A stretch of 64,000 nucleotides of DNA, from positions 2,778,857-2,842,856 of the forward strand of contig NZ_CP126625.1 of NCBI RefSeq assembly GCF_030219325.1, written 5' to 3'. How positions within the stretch are numbered: the stretch's first letter is position 1; every line of letters begins with the position of its first letter. The translations under genes were made by a program, and so were the position numbers. Source of the DNA: Geothrix sp. (GTDB taxonomy: Bacteria; Acidobacteriota; Holophagae; Holophagales; Holophagaceae). This document shows, piece by piece, positions 7,598 through 17,517 of the stretch. The notes beneath the pieces are model-generated. The model ran no database searches. It saw only the letters and a list, made by a program, of their open reading frames with translations, and was not told the origin of the DNA.

Positions 7598-7676
7598 CGA
7601 TCGGCCCACCAGACGACGGACTTGATCGCCTGCCGCCGACCCTCCCGCTCGGCCCGGACCCGCGCGCTGAGCGCGG

Positions 7677-8525
7677 TTACAGCTCCGCCGCGATGCGGTA
7701 CAGCTCGGAGGCCTGCACGCCCAGGTGCTTGGCCAGGGGCTTGACGGCCTCGCGCAGGGTCATGCCGCCTTCGCGGGCGGCGGCGAGGTAAGTCCTGGCC
7801 CAGTCCGGCAGGGCGCCGTGGAAGGCGGCCTCCACCTCCGTCACCACGCGCTTGGCGCTGGCCCCGGCCAGCACCAGCACCATCTCGCCGCGGTCCTCGC
7901 GGCCCAGTTGGGCCTTCACCTGGCTGGGGGTGCCGCGGTACCAGGTCTCGTGCAGCTTGGTCAGCTCGCGGCCCAGGGCCATCTCCCGGCCCGGCAGCAG
8001 CTCCTCCAGGTCCGACAGCGTCTCGTGGATGCGGTGGGGCGTCTCGAAAACCACCACCGTCTCCTCCTCGGCGCCCAGCTTCTTCAGCATGGTCTTCCGC
8101 GGCTCGCTGCGGTTGGGCAGGTAGCCCCAGAAGCTGAAGGCGTGGCAGGGCAGGCCCGAGGCCACCACCGCCAGCAGCACGGCGGAGGCCCCAGGCAGCA
8201 CCGTGACCTTGGCGCCCGCGGCGCGCGCCACCCGGGCGATCTCGAAGCCCGGATCGTTGATGCCGGGCATGCCCGCGTCGCTGCAGTAGGCCACGGTGCG
8301 GCCCGAACCCAGCTCCAGGCCCAGGCGCTCGAAGGCGGCGGCGCTGGCGTGGTCGTCGAAGCGCAGCAGGGGCTTGTCGATCTCCAGGTGCTTCAGCAGG
8401 CCGCCGGTGCGCCGCGTGTCCTCGCAGGCCACCAGGTCGGCCCCGGCCAGGGCCTCCTTCGCGCGATCCGTGAGATCGCCCAAGTTGCCGATGGGGGTGG
8501 GGACGAGGATCAAGTGGCCAGTCAT
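7677..8525 (-). CDS. rsmI: 16S rRNA 2'-O-methyltransferase RsmI
   Basis: 282-residue tetrapyrrole-methylase-fold enzyme that methylates the 2'-OH of C1402 in 16S rRNA using S-adenosylmethionine. The N-terminal signature LILVPTPIGNLGDLTDRA, the ACEDTRRTGGLL element and the GMPGINDPG loop are all present, and the length is typical. The C-terminal part (WARTYLAAAREGGMTLREAV) contains the small helical tail common in this family. ATG 8525 is 21 bp behind the stop of the GAF-domain gene, so the two are probably co-transcribed. The 3' end faces the cassette array. Confidence 0.95.
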   Translation of the reverse strand: MTGHLILVPTPIGNLGDLTDRAKEALAGADLVACEDTRRTGGLLKHLEIDKPLLRFDDHASAAAFERLGLELGSGRTVAYCSDAGMPGINDPGFEIARVARAAGAKVTVLPGASAVLLAVVASGLPCHAFSFWGYLPNRSEPRKTMLKKLGAEEETVVVFETPHRIHETLSDLEELLPGREMALGRELTKLHETWYRGTPSQVKAQLGREDRGEMVLVLAGASAKRVVTEVEAAFHGALPDWARTYLAAAREGGMTLREAVKPLAKHLGVQASELYRIAAEL

Positions 8526-8546
8526 GGTTCGTCCAGTCTGGCAGGC

Positions 8547-9722
8547 TCAGTCCTCGTCGGTGGGAGGCCCGCCCGCCGTGGAGGCCCCCTGGCCCGGGAC
8601 CTGGATGGGGATCTTGGGGGCCTGCAGCTGCATGGGCTGCCAGGGCTGGGGCTCGGAGGGCTGGCGCCGCGTGGGCTTCCGGACCGGGGGCTTCTCCTCG
8701 GGCGCGCCCTCGGGCAGGTGCCACACGAGGACCGGCGGCTCCAGGGCCCGGCTCTCGGCCAGGGCGGCGTCCAGGCGGGGCTGGCAGGCGCCCAGGCCCT
8801 GACCCTCGCGGCCGGGCAGCCACAGGGTGGCGCCCATGGGCACGCCGCCCAGCTGCATGCGGAGCCGGAGCAGGAGGATGTGGGCCACGCTGCGGGGGGT
8901 GCGCTGGAAGATGACCAGGAAGCGGCCGGGCCCGGCCCGCACCACCAGGTCCCCGGCCCGCACGCCCTCGGCGGCCTTGAGCAGCCGGGCCGCATCCTTG
9001 CGGCCCCGCAGGCCCAGGTGGAACTCGGCCACCACCAGGCTCTCGGGCCGCTGGTCCGAGCCCAGCAGGGCGCGCTGCCAGACTTCCAGGTAGCGGAGGT
9101 TGGGCAGGTCGGTCTCCGAGTCGCGGATGGAGCTGTCCTCCATGACGGCCCGGGTGATGGCCAGGGACTCCTCCAGGCGGTGGAGGGAGAGCTTCAGGTC
9201 CTCGATCTCCACCACGCGGCCCATGAAGCCCGCCACCGCGTCCAGCAGGGCGAACTCGGCGCGGGGGAAGGCCCGGGGCTCGGCGAAGTAGGCGAAGAGC
9301 AGGGCCTTCACGCCCTCGCCCTGGCGCAGGGCGCAGCCCAGGGCCGCCCGGTGCGGGATGGCCCCGCGGTCCACCAGGAAGGGCACGTGGGGACCCTCAT
9401 CCATGTCCTTCACCACCAGGATCCGCTCGGGGTTCTCCAGCAGCCACTGGCAGAAGGAGGGCACCGCCGCGGGGGGCTCTTCGTCCTCCAGCTCCGGGTG
9501 CCACCAGCGGGTCTCGGGCACATCGCCGTTCAGCATGACGAGGGTGGTCTGGGCCGCCCCCAGGTGGGCCGCCAACAGCTCCAGGCACCGGGCCAGGAAG
9601 AAGGGATCGCCCGCGCCGCCGGACTGGTTGAGCACCCGCATGGCCTCTGCCAGACGGTCCAGGGAGCCGCTTCCGGGCTGGAAACGCTTCGCGTACCGGT
9701 TCTTCAAACGCTGGAGCCCCAC
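8547..9722 (-). CDS. GAF protein with degenerate GGDEF domain
   Basis: 391 residues. Residues 35-160 look like a GAF sensor module. A GGDEF-type domain starts at about 200 with DSETDLPNLRYLEV, which matches the DxLTGLPNRR entry of diguanylate cyclases, but the signature loop reads VVRAGPGRFLVIF where RYGGDEFxxLL is expected, so the metal- and substrate-binding residues are lost. The last 70 residues are a Pro/Gln-rich tail. It is therefore unlikely to make c-di-GMP and may serve as a sensor, GTP-binding or scaffold protein. It lies directly upstream of rsmI. The second copy of ATG in the region is not needed, since the GAF start is complete at 9722. Confidence 0.7.
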   Translation of the reverse strand: MGLQRLKNRYAKRFQPGSGSLDRLAEAMRVLNQSGGAGDPFFLARCLELLAAHLGAAQTTLVMLNGDVPETRWWHPELEDEEPPAAVPSFCQWLLENPERILVVKDMDEGPHVPFLVDRGAIPHRAALGCALRQGEGVKALLFAYFAEPRAFPRAEFALLDAVAGFMGRVVEIEDLKLSLHRLEESLAITRAVMEDSSIRDSETDLPNLRYLEVWQRALLGSDQRPESLVVAEFHLGLRGRKDAARLLKAAEGVRAGDLVVRAGPGRFLVIFQRTPRSVAHILLLRLRMQLGGVPMGATLWLPGREGQGLGACQPRLDAALAESRALEPPVLVWHLPEGAPEEKPPVRKPTRRQPSEPQPWQPMQLQAPKIPIQVPGQGASTAGGPPTDED

Positions 9723-9800
9723 CCTACCCCCGTGCCTTCCCCTGTGGCCTGCCCCCCTCGTTTCGGCCCCGGGCCCGCCCAGGATGAACTCCTGCCCGGA

Positions 9801-10496
9801 TCAGGTGACCCGTTCGAGCTGGCTTCGGCTCTGGATCAGGCGGCTGTAGAGCATCCCGGTGTGGTACCAGTGCAGGAGGAAGCCCTCCAGGGCCGCCCGG
9901 CGCCACCAGGCCAGCGAACCTCGGACCGGAGGGGCCTCTGGCGCCGGACAGCAGCGCACCTCCAGCTGCAGTCCGAGGGCCGTGGCCCTGGCCCGGGCGA
10001 GGTGGAGGGGATCGGAGACCACCACCAGGGTCCGCCAACCCTCCGCGCGCATGTGGGAGCGGACATTGAACAGGTTCTCCAGCGTGTGCTGGCTGCGATC
10101 TTCCAGGTGGATGGCCCCGGCGGGCAGGCCCCGGGCCACCAGCCAATCCCTTCCGGCCTCGGCCTCGCTGCGGGACGCCGTTCCCGTGGTGCCCCCGGCG
10201 ACATAGACGCGGGGGGCGAGCCCCTGGCGCCACAGGACCTCGGCCTGGGCCAGGCGGGCCTCGAAGACCGGGGTGAGGTGGTCCCCCTCCAGCCGCCGGC
10301 CCAGGACGAGGATCGCGTCGGCGGGGGCGGGCTCATCTCCATGGGCGCCCTGGAGCACCCGGCGCAGGCGGTACAGCCAGGGCAGCCCGCCGAGCCCCAG
10401 GGTGGTCAGGATCGCCAGCCCCAGCGAAGCAGCCCCGCCGGGCCCCAACTTCTGGAAGAAGCTGGCGCGGGGCGGGGCGTGGTAGGGCTGGGGCAT
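9801..10496 (-). CDS. YdcF-like (DUF218) protein
   Basis: 231-residue protein with one N-terminal membrane helix (about residues 17-37) and a DUF218/YdcF domain: DAILVLGRRL, then SEAEAGRDWLVARG, the HTLENLFN element and VVSDPLHLARA. The family includes SanA and ElyC, linked to envelope and peptidoglycan physiology in enterobacteria, but its chemistry is unsettled. I chose ATG 10496 because it gives a normal signal-anchor; the frame is open for 31 more codons, through a hairpin. The gene lies between typA and the GAF gene, on the same strand. Confidence 0.8.
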   Translation of the reverse strand: MPQPYHAPPRASFFQKLGPGGAASLGLAILTTLGLGGLPWLYRLRRVLQGAHGDEPAPADAILVLGRRLEGDHLTPVFEARLAQAEVLWRQGLAPRVYVAGGTTGTASRSEAEAGRDWLVARGLPAGAIHLEDRSQHTLENLFNVRSHMRAEGWRTLVVVSDPLHLARARATALGLQLEVRCCPAPEAPPVRGSLAWWRRAALEGFLLHWYHTGMLYSRLIQSRSQLERVT

Positions 10497-10537
10497 GGGC
10501 CTGGAGCTTACGCGTCCGCGCGCTTCTCGGACTTCGT

Positions 10538-10560
10538 CTTCGCATCCTCTGGATGCGAAG
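10538..10560 (-). terminator. Hairpin downstream of typA
   Basis: CTTCGCATCC and GGATGCGAAG form a perfect 10-bp stem with a 3-base loop, 46 bp after the typA stop in the direction of transcription. There is no U-tract, so it may be a weak terminator or an RNA-stabilising 3' end. Confidence 0.5.
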
Positions 10561-10605
10561 ACGCCGGGCTCAGCCAGACGGAGAGGCACATGCCCAGGGC
10601 CCGGC

Positions 10606-12429
<1,824 letters not shown>

Positions 12430-12572
12430 CAGGCTTCCTGGTGGGCCGGGCAAAGGCCGGGCAGAACCCTCGATTTTACCAGAGAGTTCGACCATTTCCG
12501 AGAACTAATCGGACCCTCTTCCATTGTCGCGGCAGGGGTCTAAGATAAGCGGACCCTCCCCGGGAGAACTCC

Positions 12573-13811
12573 ATGCACATCAACGAACTGCTCACCGTGG
12601 TCTGCGAGCAGGGTGCCAGCGACCTTCACTTGAAAGTCGGCAACCATCCCATCGCCCGCATCCGGGGCAAGCTGACGCCCATGACGCAGTTCAAGCGGAT
12701 GGTGCAGGAGGACACCATCGCCATGGCCTACGCGATCATGGCCAGCGACAAGCAGAAGGGGAAGTTCAAGGAGAACTTCGACATCGACATCGCCTATTCG
12801 GTGCCGAGCCTGGGCCGGTTCCGCTGCAACATCTTCAACCAGCGCGGCACGGTGGGCCTGGTGCTCCGCGTCATCCCGCGGAAGATCTACACCATCGACG
12901 ACCTGATGCTCCCCAAGGTGCTGAAGACCATCTGCCAGGAGCAGCGCGGCCTGGTGCTGGTGACCGGCACCACCGGCTCGGGCAAGTCCACCACCCTGGC
13001 GGCCATGATCGACCTCATCAACGCCACCCGGACCGAGCACATCCTCACCATCGAGGACCCCATCGAGTACCTGCACCGGGACAACCTCAGCATCGTGAAC
13101 CAGCGCGAGGTGGAGGCCGACTGCAAGACCTTCTCCTCGGCCCTGCGTGCCGCCCTCCGCCAGGATCCGGATGTCATCCTCGTGGGCGAGATGCGCGACC
13201 TGGAGACCATCGAGACGGCCCTCCACGCCGCCGAGACCGGCCACCTGGTCTTCAGCACCCTGCACACCCTGGACGCCACGGAGACCATCAACCGCATCAT
13301 CTCGGTCTTCCCGCCCCACCACCAGAAGCAGATCCGCCTCCAGCTGTCCGCGGTCCTCAAGGGCGTCATCTCCCAGCGCCTGGTGCCCCGGTCCGATGGC
13401 CAGGGCCGCGTGCCGGCCGTGGAGGTCATGGTGGCCACCGAGTCCGTCCGCACCTGCATCGAGGACAAGGACAAGACCAAGATGCTGAAGGACGTCATCT
13501 CCTCCGGCACCGCCCAGTACGGCATGCAAACCTTCGACCAGAGCCTCTACTTCCTGCTCAAGCAGGGGCTCATCACCGAGGAGGAGGCCCTCCTGCGCGC
13601 CACCAACGTGGGCGAGTTCAAGCTCCGCCTCGAGGGCGTCATGGCCACCTCCGACCTGGCCAAGGCCAACATGGAGCGGGGCATGTCCATCGCCCAGGGC
13701 AGCGGCCGGGAGTCCGGCGGCCCCCCTGCGCCACCGATCCAGTCCCAGGTCCCGGGCATGCCCATGGCCATGCCCCCGACCACGGACGTGAAAATCACCC
13801 TGGCACGCTGA
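12573..13811 (+). CDS. pilT: Type IV pilus retraction ATPase PilT
   Basis: 412-residue hexameric secretion ATPase of the PilT/PilU group that powers pilus retraction at the inner membrane. Walker A is TGTTGSGKSTT (from residue 131), the Asp box is HILTIEDPIEY, Walker B is PDVILVGEMRD and the His box is TGHLVFSTLHT; the PilT-specific AIRNLIRE-like element at the C-terminus is not clear, so PilU is possible. A Pro/Met-rich tail of about 45 residues extends beyond the usual end. GGGAGAAC precedes ATG 12573. No other pilus genes are adjacent. Confidence 0.9.
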   Translation: MHINELLTVVCEQGASDLHLKVGNHPIARIRGKLTPMTQFKRMVQEDTIAMAYAIMASDKQKGKFKENFDIDIAYSVPSLGRFRCNIFNQRGTVGLVLRVIPRKIYTIDDLMLPKVLKTICQEQRGLVLVTGTTGSGKSTTLAAMIDLINATRTEHILTIEDPIEYLHRDNLSIVNQREVEADCKTFSSALRAALRQDPDVILVGEMRDLETIETALHAAETGHLVFSTLHTLDATETINRIISVFPPHHQKQIRLQLSAVLKGVISQRLVPRSDGQGRVPAVEVMVATESVRTCIEDKDKTKMLKDVISSGTAQYGMQTFDQSLYFLLKQGLITEEEALLRATNVGEFKLRLEGVMATSDLAKANMERGMSIAQGSGRESGGPPAPPIQSQVPGMPMAMPPTTDVKITLAR

Positions 13812-13862
13812 TCGTCCTTCCCCTATTCTGGCTCTCCCACCCCACACGGCCCGAGGTCGCAG

Positions 13863-14138
13863 ATGATCAAGATCGACATCGCCAATTCGTTGATGAAGGT
13901 TCATCCCTGCTCCCGCGCCACCGCCCTCCAGGTGGTGGACCTGCTGACCGAGCGGCTGAAGGATGCCCTCCTCAACGGGCATCGCATCGAGATCCGCGGC
14001 TTCGGCGTCTTCGAACCCCGCCCCCGCAAGCGCGGCATGGGCCGGAACATCAAGACCGGGGCCAGCGTCCAGATCCCGAAGGGCAAGAGCATCCGCTTCA
14101 AGCCGGGGAAGGACCTGCGGGAGATCGAGGTCGGTTAG
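13863..14138 (+). CDS. HU/IHF-family DNA-binding protein
   Basis: 91-residue histone-like protein. The family pattern is complete: an N-terminal helical pair (ANSLMKVHPCSRATALQVVDLLTERLKDAL), then NGHRIEIRGFGVFEPRPRKR, where IRGFGVFE and the basic residues build the DNA-clamping beta arm, and RNIKTG near the arm tip. The wording is closest to IHF/HU alpha types, but subfamily assignment needs a tree. It lies 51 bp downstream of pilT and could be transcribed with it or from its own promoter. Confidence 0.92.
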   Translation: MIKIDIANSLMKVHPCSRATALQVVDLLTERLKDALLNGHRIEIRGFGVFEPRPRKRGMGRNIKTGASVQIPKGKSIRFKPGKDLREIEVG

Positions 14139-14195
14139 GGCCTGCGCTCAACGCTGCGCGTTGAGCGTTTGAGAAAAGACGGCGACAATGGCCGG

Positions 14196-14468
14196 ATGGA
14201 AGAAGCCTGCCGTCGGCCCGAGATCACCTACCCCTGCCGCGTCCCCATGAAGATCATCGGGCGGCAGGAGGAGCTGCGCCCCGACATGGTCATGGAGCTC
14301 ATCCTCGCCCATCTCGGGCCCCAGCCCGAAGGCGACGAGCGGCACTCCGCCAACTGCAAGGGCGCCTTCATCAGCTACACCTTCTGGGTCACCCTGCCCG
14401 ACGACAAGGCGGAGACGCCCCTGCGGGAGGCGATCCAGAGGCTGCCGGGCGTGGTGATGCAGCTATAG
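14196..14468 (+). CDS. DUF493 (YbeD-like) protein
   Basis: 90-residue protein of the DUF493 family, a ferredoxin-like fold related to the regulatory ACT domain. Visible family features are YPCRVPMKIIG near the start, a variable middle, KGAFISYTFWVTL and the C-terminal REAIQRLPGVVMQL. E. coli YbeD is a near relative of unknown role. The start is taken at ATG 14196 (MEEACRRPE); upstream frame residues are unlike the family. It lies 57 bp after the HU-type gene. Confidence 0.75.
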   Translation: MEEACRRPEITYPCRVPMKIIGRQEELRPDMVMELILAHLGPQPEGDERHSANCKGAFISYTFWVTLPDDKAETPLREAIQRLPGVVMQL

Positions 14469-14667
14469 AGGCTGGAGGCACGGCCTTCGGCCGCGAGACT
14501 GGAGACTGGAGGCACAGATTCTTGAGATGGCCTTCGGCCATGTCTTTGGTTTGCCTTTGGGCTCGGAGGCCCGAGTGGGTTGAGGCCACATTCAGGATCG
14601 GCGCGGCGCACAGCACCGCACCAGGAAGCAGTACCTCCAGCCTCCAGACTCCGGTCTCCAGCCTGTC
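14469..14667. repeat. Inverted repeat with CTGGAG motifs
   Basis: Copies of the motif GGCTGGAGGC and CTGGAGACTGGAGGC at 14469-14515 recur as the reverse complement at 14632-14667 (CCTCCAGCCTCCAGACT). Short perfect hairpins such as GGCCTTCGGCC lie inside. No gene is visible. This is intergenic palindromic repeat DNA; its extent elsewhere in the genome is unknown. Confidence 0.6.
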
Positions 14668-14670
14668 TAC

Positions 14671-15052
14671 GGCCTGAGCGTCCCCTTCACGCGGCCATTC
14701 CTTCGGCACGGTGGGCCTCCTGCTTCGGCCTCATGCGGTGTTAGGGTCGGAGCGTCCCCATCATGCGAGGGTACGGGATGGTCTCGCGGACATGCGGCGA
14801 GGGACGAAGCGGGTCGCAGAGCAGGCTGCGGGGCAGCCTGCGGCGCGGGGCCCCGCCGGCCCGAGTCGGAGCAGGGCGAAGCCCTGCGGAGGCTGCCACC
14901 CGCGATCGCAAGCCGCAGGCGCAGCGGGAGCGGTGTCGTGGCCGAAGGCTATGGCCTGAGCGTACCCTTCACGCGGCCCTTCCTGGGCCGCGCCCTTCGG
15001 GCCATGCCTGCGGCACGGTGGGCCTACGCTCCTGCTTCGGCCTCATGCGGTG
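14671..15052 (-). repeat. Two copies of a dispersed repeat next to asnS
   Basis: Read on the minus strand, 15049-14953 carries a unit with GCCGAAGCAGGAGCG, GTGCCGCAGGC and CGAAGGGCGCGGC; a shortened copy is at 14738-14671. The unit is clearly related, over its whole length, to the 74-bp tandem repeat at 28167-28314. Between the copies lies about 150 bp of GC-rich sequence without a gene. Confidence 0.65.
14741..14802 (-). pseudogene. 3' remnant of asnS
   Basis: The reverse strand encodes [18 protein letters not shown] followed by a stop, identical to the last residues of the intact asnS at 15053, with a few silent base changes. Nothing homologous precedes it. Together with the adjacent repeat copy it shows a partial duplication of the asnS 3' end. 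Confidence 0.75.
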
Positions 15053-16354
15053 TTAGGGGCGGAGCGTCCCCATCATGCGGGGGTACGGAATGGTCTCGCG
15101 GACATGCGGCAGCTTGCAGATCCACGCCACGGCGCGCTCCAAGCCCATGCCGAAGCCGGCGTGGGGGACGCTGCCGTACTTGCGGACGTCCAGGTACCAC
15201 TCGTAGTCGGCTCGGTTGAGCTCGTGGTGCTTGATCTGGTCCAGGAGGTACTGCAGGTCGCTGGCGCGCTCGCCGCCGCCTATGACCTCGCCGTAGCCCT
15301 CGGGGGCCAGCAGGTCCGCGCCCAGGGCCAGGCGGGCATCCAGGGGATCCGGTTCCATGTAGAAGGCCTTGAACGCCTTCGGGAAGCGGTGCACCCAGAG
15401 GGGCCGGTCCGTGGCGTTCATGAGGATGGTCTCGTCGTCGTTGCCGAAGTCCTCGCCCCACTGGATGTCGCTGCCCAGGGTCTTGAGCTTGTCCACGGCC
15501 TCGGTGTAGGTCATGCGGTCGAAGGTGGTGTTCAGTGCCGTTTCCAGGGGCGCCTGGTCGCGCTCGAGGATCTTCAGCTCCTCCTGGCGGCCTTCGAGGA
15601 CGCGCTGGATGAGGAACTTGGTCATGCGCTCGCCCAGGATCATCACATCGTCCAGGTGGGCGAAGGCCACTTCGGGCTCCACCATCCAGAACTCCGTGAG
15701 GTGGCGGCGGGTCTTGCTCTTCTCGGCGCGGAAGGTGGGGCCGAAGCAGTAGGTCTTGCCGAAGGCGGCGATGCCGGGCTCCTGGTAGAGCTGGCCCGAC
15801 TGGCTGAGGAAGGCCATGCCCTCGTGGAAGTACTCGGTGCCGAACAGCGTGCTGGTGCCCTCGCAGGCGCTGGGCGTGAGGATGGGCGCGTCCAGCAGGG
15901 TGAAGCCGTCGCTGTCGAAGAAGTCGCGGATGCCCTTCACCAGCGTGTGGCGGATGCGGAGGATGGCCCACTGGCGGCGGCTGCGCAGCCAGAGGTGGCG
16001 GTTCTCCATGAGGAACTCGGTGCCGTGCTCCTTGGGGGTGATGGGGAAGTCCTGGCTGCCGCCGATGAGTTCGAGCGACTTCACCAGCAGCTCCGGCTGG
16101 CCGGTCTTGGGGTGCTGCTGCACCAGGCCGGTCACCGTGATGGCCGCTTCCTGGGTGAGCTTCCCCGCCAGCTCGTAGCTCTCGGGATCCGCCTCGGCGG
16201 CGCCCACCACGCACTGGACGAAGCCGGAACCGTCCCGCAGCTCGATGAAGCGGGTCTTGCTGGTGCGGGCATTGCGGACCCAACCCCGCAGCCGGACGGT
16301 CTCGCCGACCTGGCCGGCGAGGAATCGGACTTCGGTGAAGGGCTGGCTGCTCAC
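15053..16354 (-). CDS. asnS: Asparaginyl-tRNA synthetase
   Basis: 433-residue class IIb synthetase that charges tRNA-Asn. The N-terminal OB fold is at residues 10-105 ([30 protein letters not shown]); class II motif 2 is [25 protein letters not shown] in two parts and motif 3 is [16 protein letters not shown]. The length and the residues of the AsnRS subgroup fit. I chose GTG 16354 (VSSQPFTEV), preceded by AGGAG; the frame is open much further upstream but through repeat DNA. The presence of AsnRS means Asn-tRNA need not be made by transamidation alone. Confidence 0.95.
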   Translation of the reverse strand: MSSQPFTEVRFLAGQVGETVRLRGWVRNARTSKTRFIELRDGSGFVQCVVGAAEADPESYELAGKLTQEAAITVTGLVQQHPKTGQPELLVKSLELIGGSQDFPITPKEHGTEFLMENRHLWLRSRRQWAILRIRHTLVKGIRDFFDSDGFTLLDAPILTPSACEGTSTLFGTEYFHEGMAFLSQSGQLYQEPGIAAFGKTYCFGPTFRAEKSKTRRHLTEFWMVEPEVAFAHLDDVMILGERMTKFLIQRVLEGRQEELKILERDQAPLETALNTTFDRMTYTEAVDKLKTLGSDIQWGEDFGNDDETILMNATDRPLWVHRFPKAFKAFYMEPDPLDARLALGADLLAPEGYGEVIGGGERASDLQYLLDQIKHHELNRADYEWYLDVRKYGSVPHAGFGMGLERAVAWICKLPHVRETIPYPRMMGTLRP

Positions 16355-16448
16355 GGGGGCTCCTGGGCCTAATCCCCCATTGTGCCCGGGGAAGGGCTGA
16401 GGCTCCAGCGCAGGGATGAAACGGGGGTTCTGCCCGGAAAAGCCTGGA

Positions 16449-16564
16449 ACCGCGAATGGCGCGAATGGACGCGAAATGAAACAAACAGGTGCGGGGTATC
16501 CCGAAGGGCCCTCCCTCAATGCTTTCATTCGCGCACCCGAAGGGCGATTCGCGCCATTCGCGGT
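16449..16564. repeat. Palindromic element upstream of asnS
   Basis: The 18-base arm at 16449-16466 (ACCGCGAATGGCGCGAAT) recurs as its exact reverse complement at 16547-16564, and weaker inner arms (CGCGAAATGAAA against TTTCATTCGCG) extend the pairing. The 116-bp unit lies in the gap between asnS and the chemotaxis operon and holds no gene. Confidence 0.7.
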
Positions 16565-16596
16565 TCTTCTTTTCACGGGAAGTGGCCAGTCCCGCC

Positions 16597-17517
16597 CTAC
16601 TTTGTGGTTCGGAACTTCCCGGAGATGGCCACCTGCATCCCCTTGAGATGCGACATGACCCGCTCCAGCTTCTGCCGGGCGATGTCCTGGAACTGCATCT
16701 GCTGGATGAGCGCGAAGACCATGTCCTGCATCTCCTGGTTCAGCCGCTCCAGTTCCGCGATGTCCCGCTCGTGGCCCTTGAGCTTCCCCAGCCCGGCCTC
16801 CTGTTTCAGGTAGCCGAGGCCCTGGAAGACCCGGTCGGTGCTGGACAGCATCGTCTCCACCCGCTCGAGCACCTTGGCCATCTCCTGCTCGGTGTAGGAG
16901 ATGGAGGACTCGATCTGGGGCATGACCCGGTGCTCGCCCTGTTCCTTGGGGGGCGCCATCTCGATGAGGCGCCTCAGACCGTCATCGAGCCGCTCTTCCA
17001 GACTGAGGGTGGCCAGCACTTCCTTGCCCTGGGTACGGCCTACGCCATGGTTGGCGATCAGGGCCGCATCCAGCAGGGTCACCACCCGCTCCCCCTGGAC
17101 GATGAAACCCTCGACCCAGGCGCCATCCAGCCCCGCCAGCAGGGGGCTGGCCGGAACCAGGTCCGAGTCGGGAATGCTCACCACGGCATCGACTGCATCC
17201 ACCAGCAGGCCCGTGGCGGTTCCGGCCAGGTCCAGGACCAGAATGGTTCCGGTCCTCGAGGGATCCAGGGGCGGCAGGGACATGCGCAGCCGCAGGTTCA
17301 CCACCGGGACCACGCGGCCCCGGAGATCCAGGATGCCCTCCACGGAGCGGGGCATGTGCGGCAGCTTGTTCAATTCCCGGAAGGGCGTGATCTCGGCCAC
17401 GTGCTCTAGGGGCAGGCCGTAGGCCCGGTCGTTGAGGAAGAAGGTCATGAACCGGTGCTGGATGCCCTCCCGGCCCTGGGCGCGGGCCTGGGGCGCTGGA
17501 GCGGAGCCGAGGTTCAC
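16597..17517 (-). CDS. CheW-CheZ-like fusion protein
   Basis: 306 residues in two modules. Residues about 20-160 form a CheW domain ([20 protein letters not shown], then [20 protein letters not shown]), which binds chemoreceptors and CheA. The C-terminal part is a long helical region with [17 protein letters not shown] and [15 protein letters not shown], the element that carries the catalytic Gln of CheZ-type CheY-P phosphatases. The same element is in the separate gene at 21146. Such a fusion would place dephosphorylation at the signalling array. GTG 17517 overlaps the cheA stop. Last gene of the operon. Confidence 0.8.
   Translation of the reverse strand: MNLGSAPAPQARAQGREGIQHRFMTFFLNDRAYGLPLEHVAEITPFRELNKLPHMPRSVEGILDLRGRVVPVVNLRLRMSLPPLDPSRTGTILVLDLAGTATGLLVDAVDAVVSIPDSDLVPASPLLAGLDGAWVEGFIVQGERVVTLLDAALIANHGVGRTQGKEVLATLSLEERLDDGLRRLIEMAPPKEQGEHRVMPQIESSISYTEQEMAKVLERVETMLSSTDRVFQGLGYLKQEAGLGKLKGHERDIAELERLNQEMQDMVFALIQQMQFQDIARQKLERVMSHLKGMQVAISGKFRTTK

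Larger units (their letters stand above)
4217..7600 (+). mobile_element. Integron cassette array lacking an integrase (CALIN-like)
   Basis: Six small genes, all on the plus strand and clearly more AT-rich than the flanks, are separated by attC-like sites. An attI-like core closes the left side at 4217-4233. Recombination points (G^TTRRRY or G^TCAGGC) fall at 4227, near 4820 (decayed), 5422, 6067 and 7206, giving five cassettes. In four of the cassettes the first gene starts 12 to 43 bp after the boundary; in the fourth it starts about 140 bp after it. The last cassette (from 7207) has no attC and ends against rsmI. No integrase gene is present in the window, so this is either a stranded array or one served by an integrase elsewhere. 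Confidence 0.75.
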
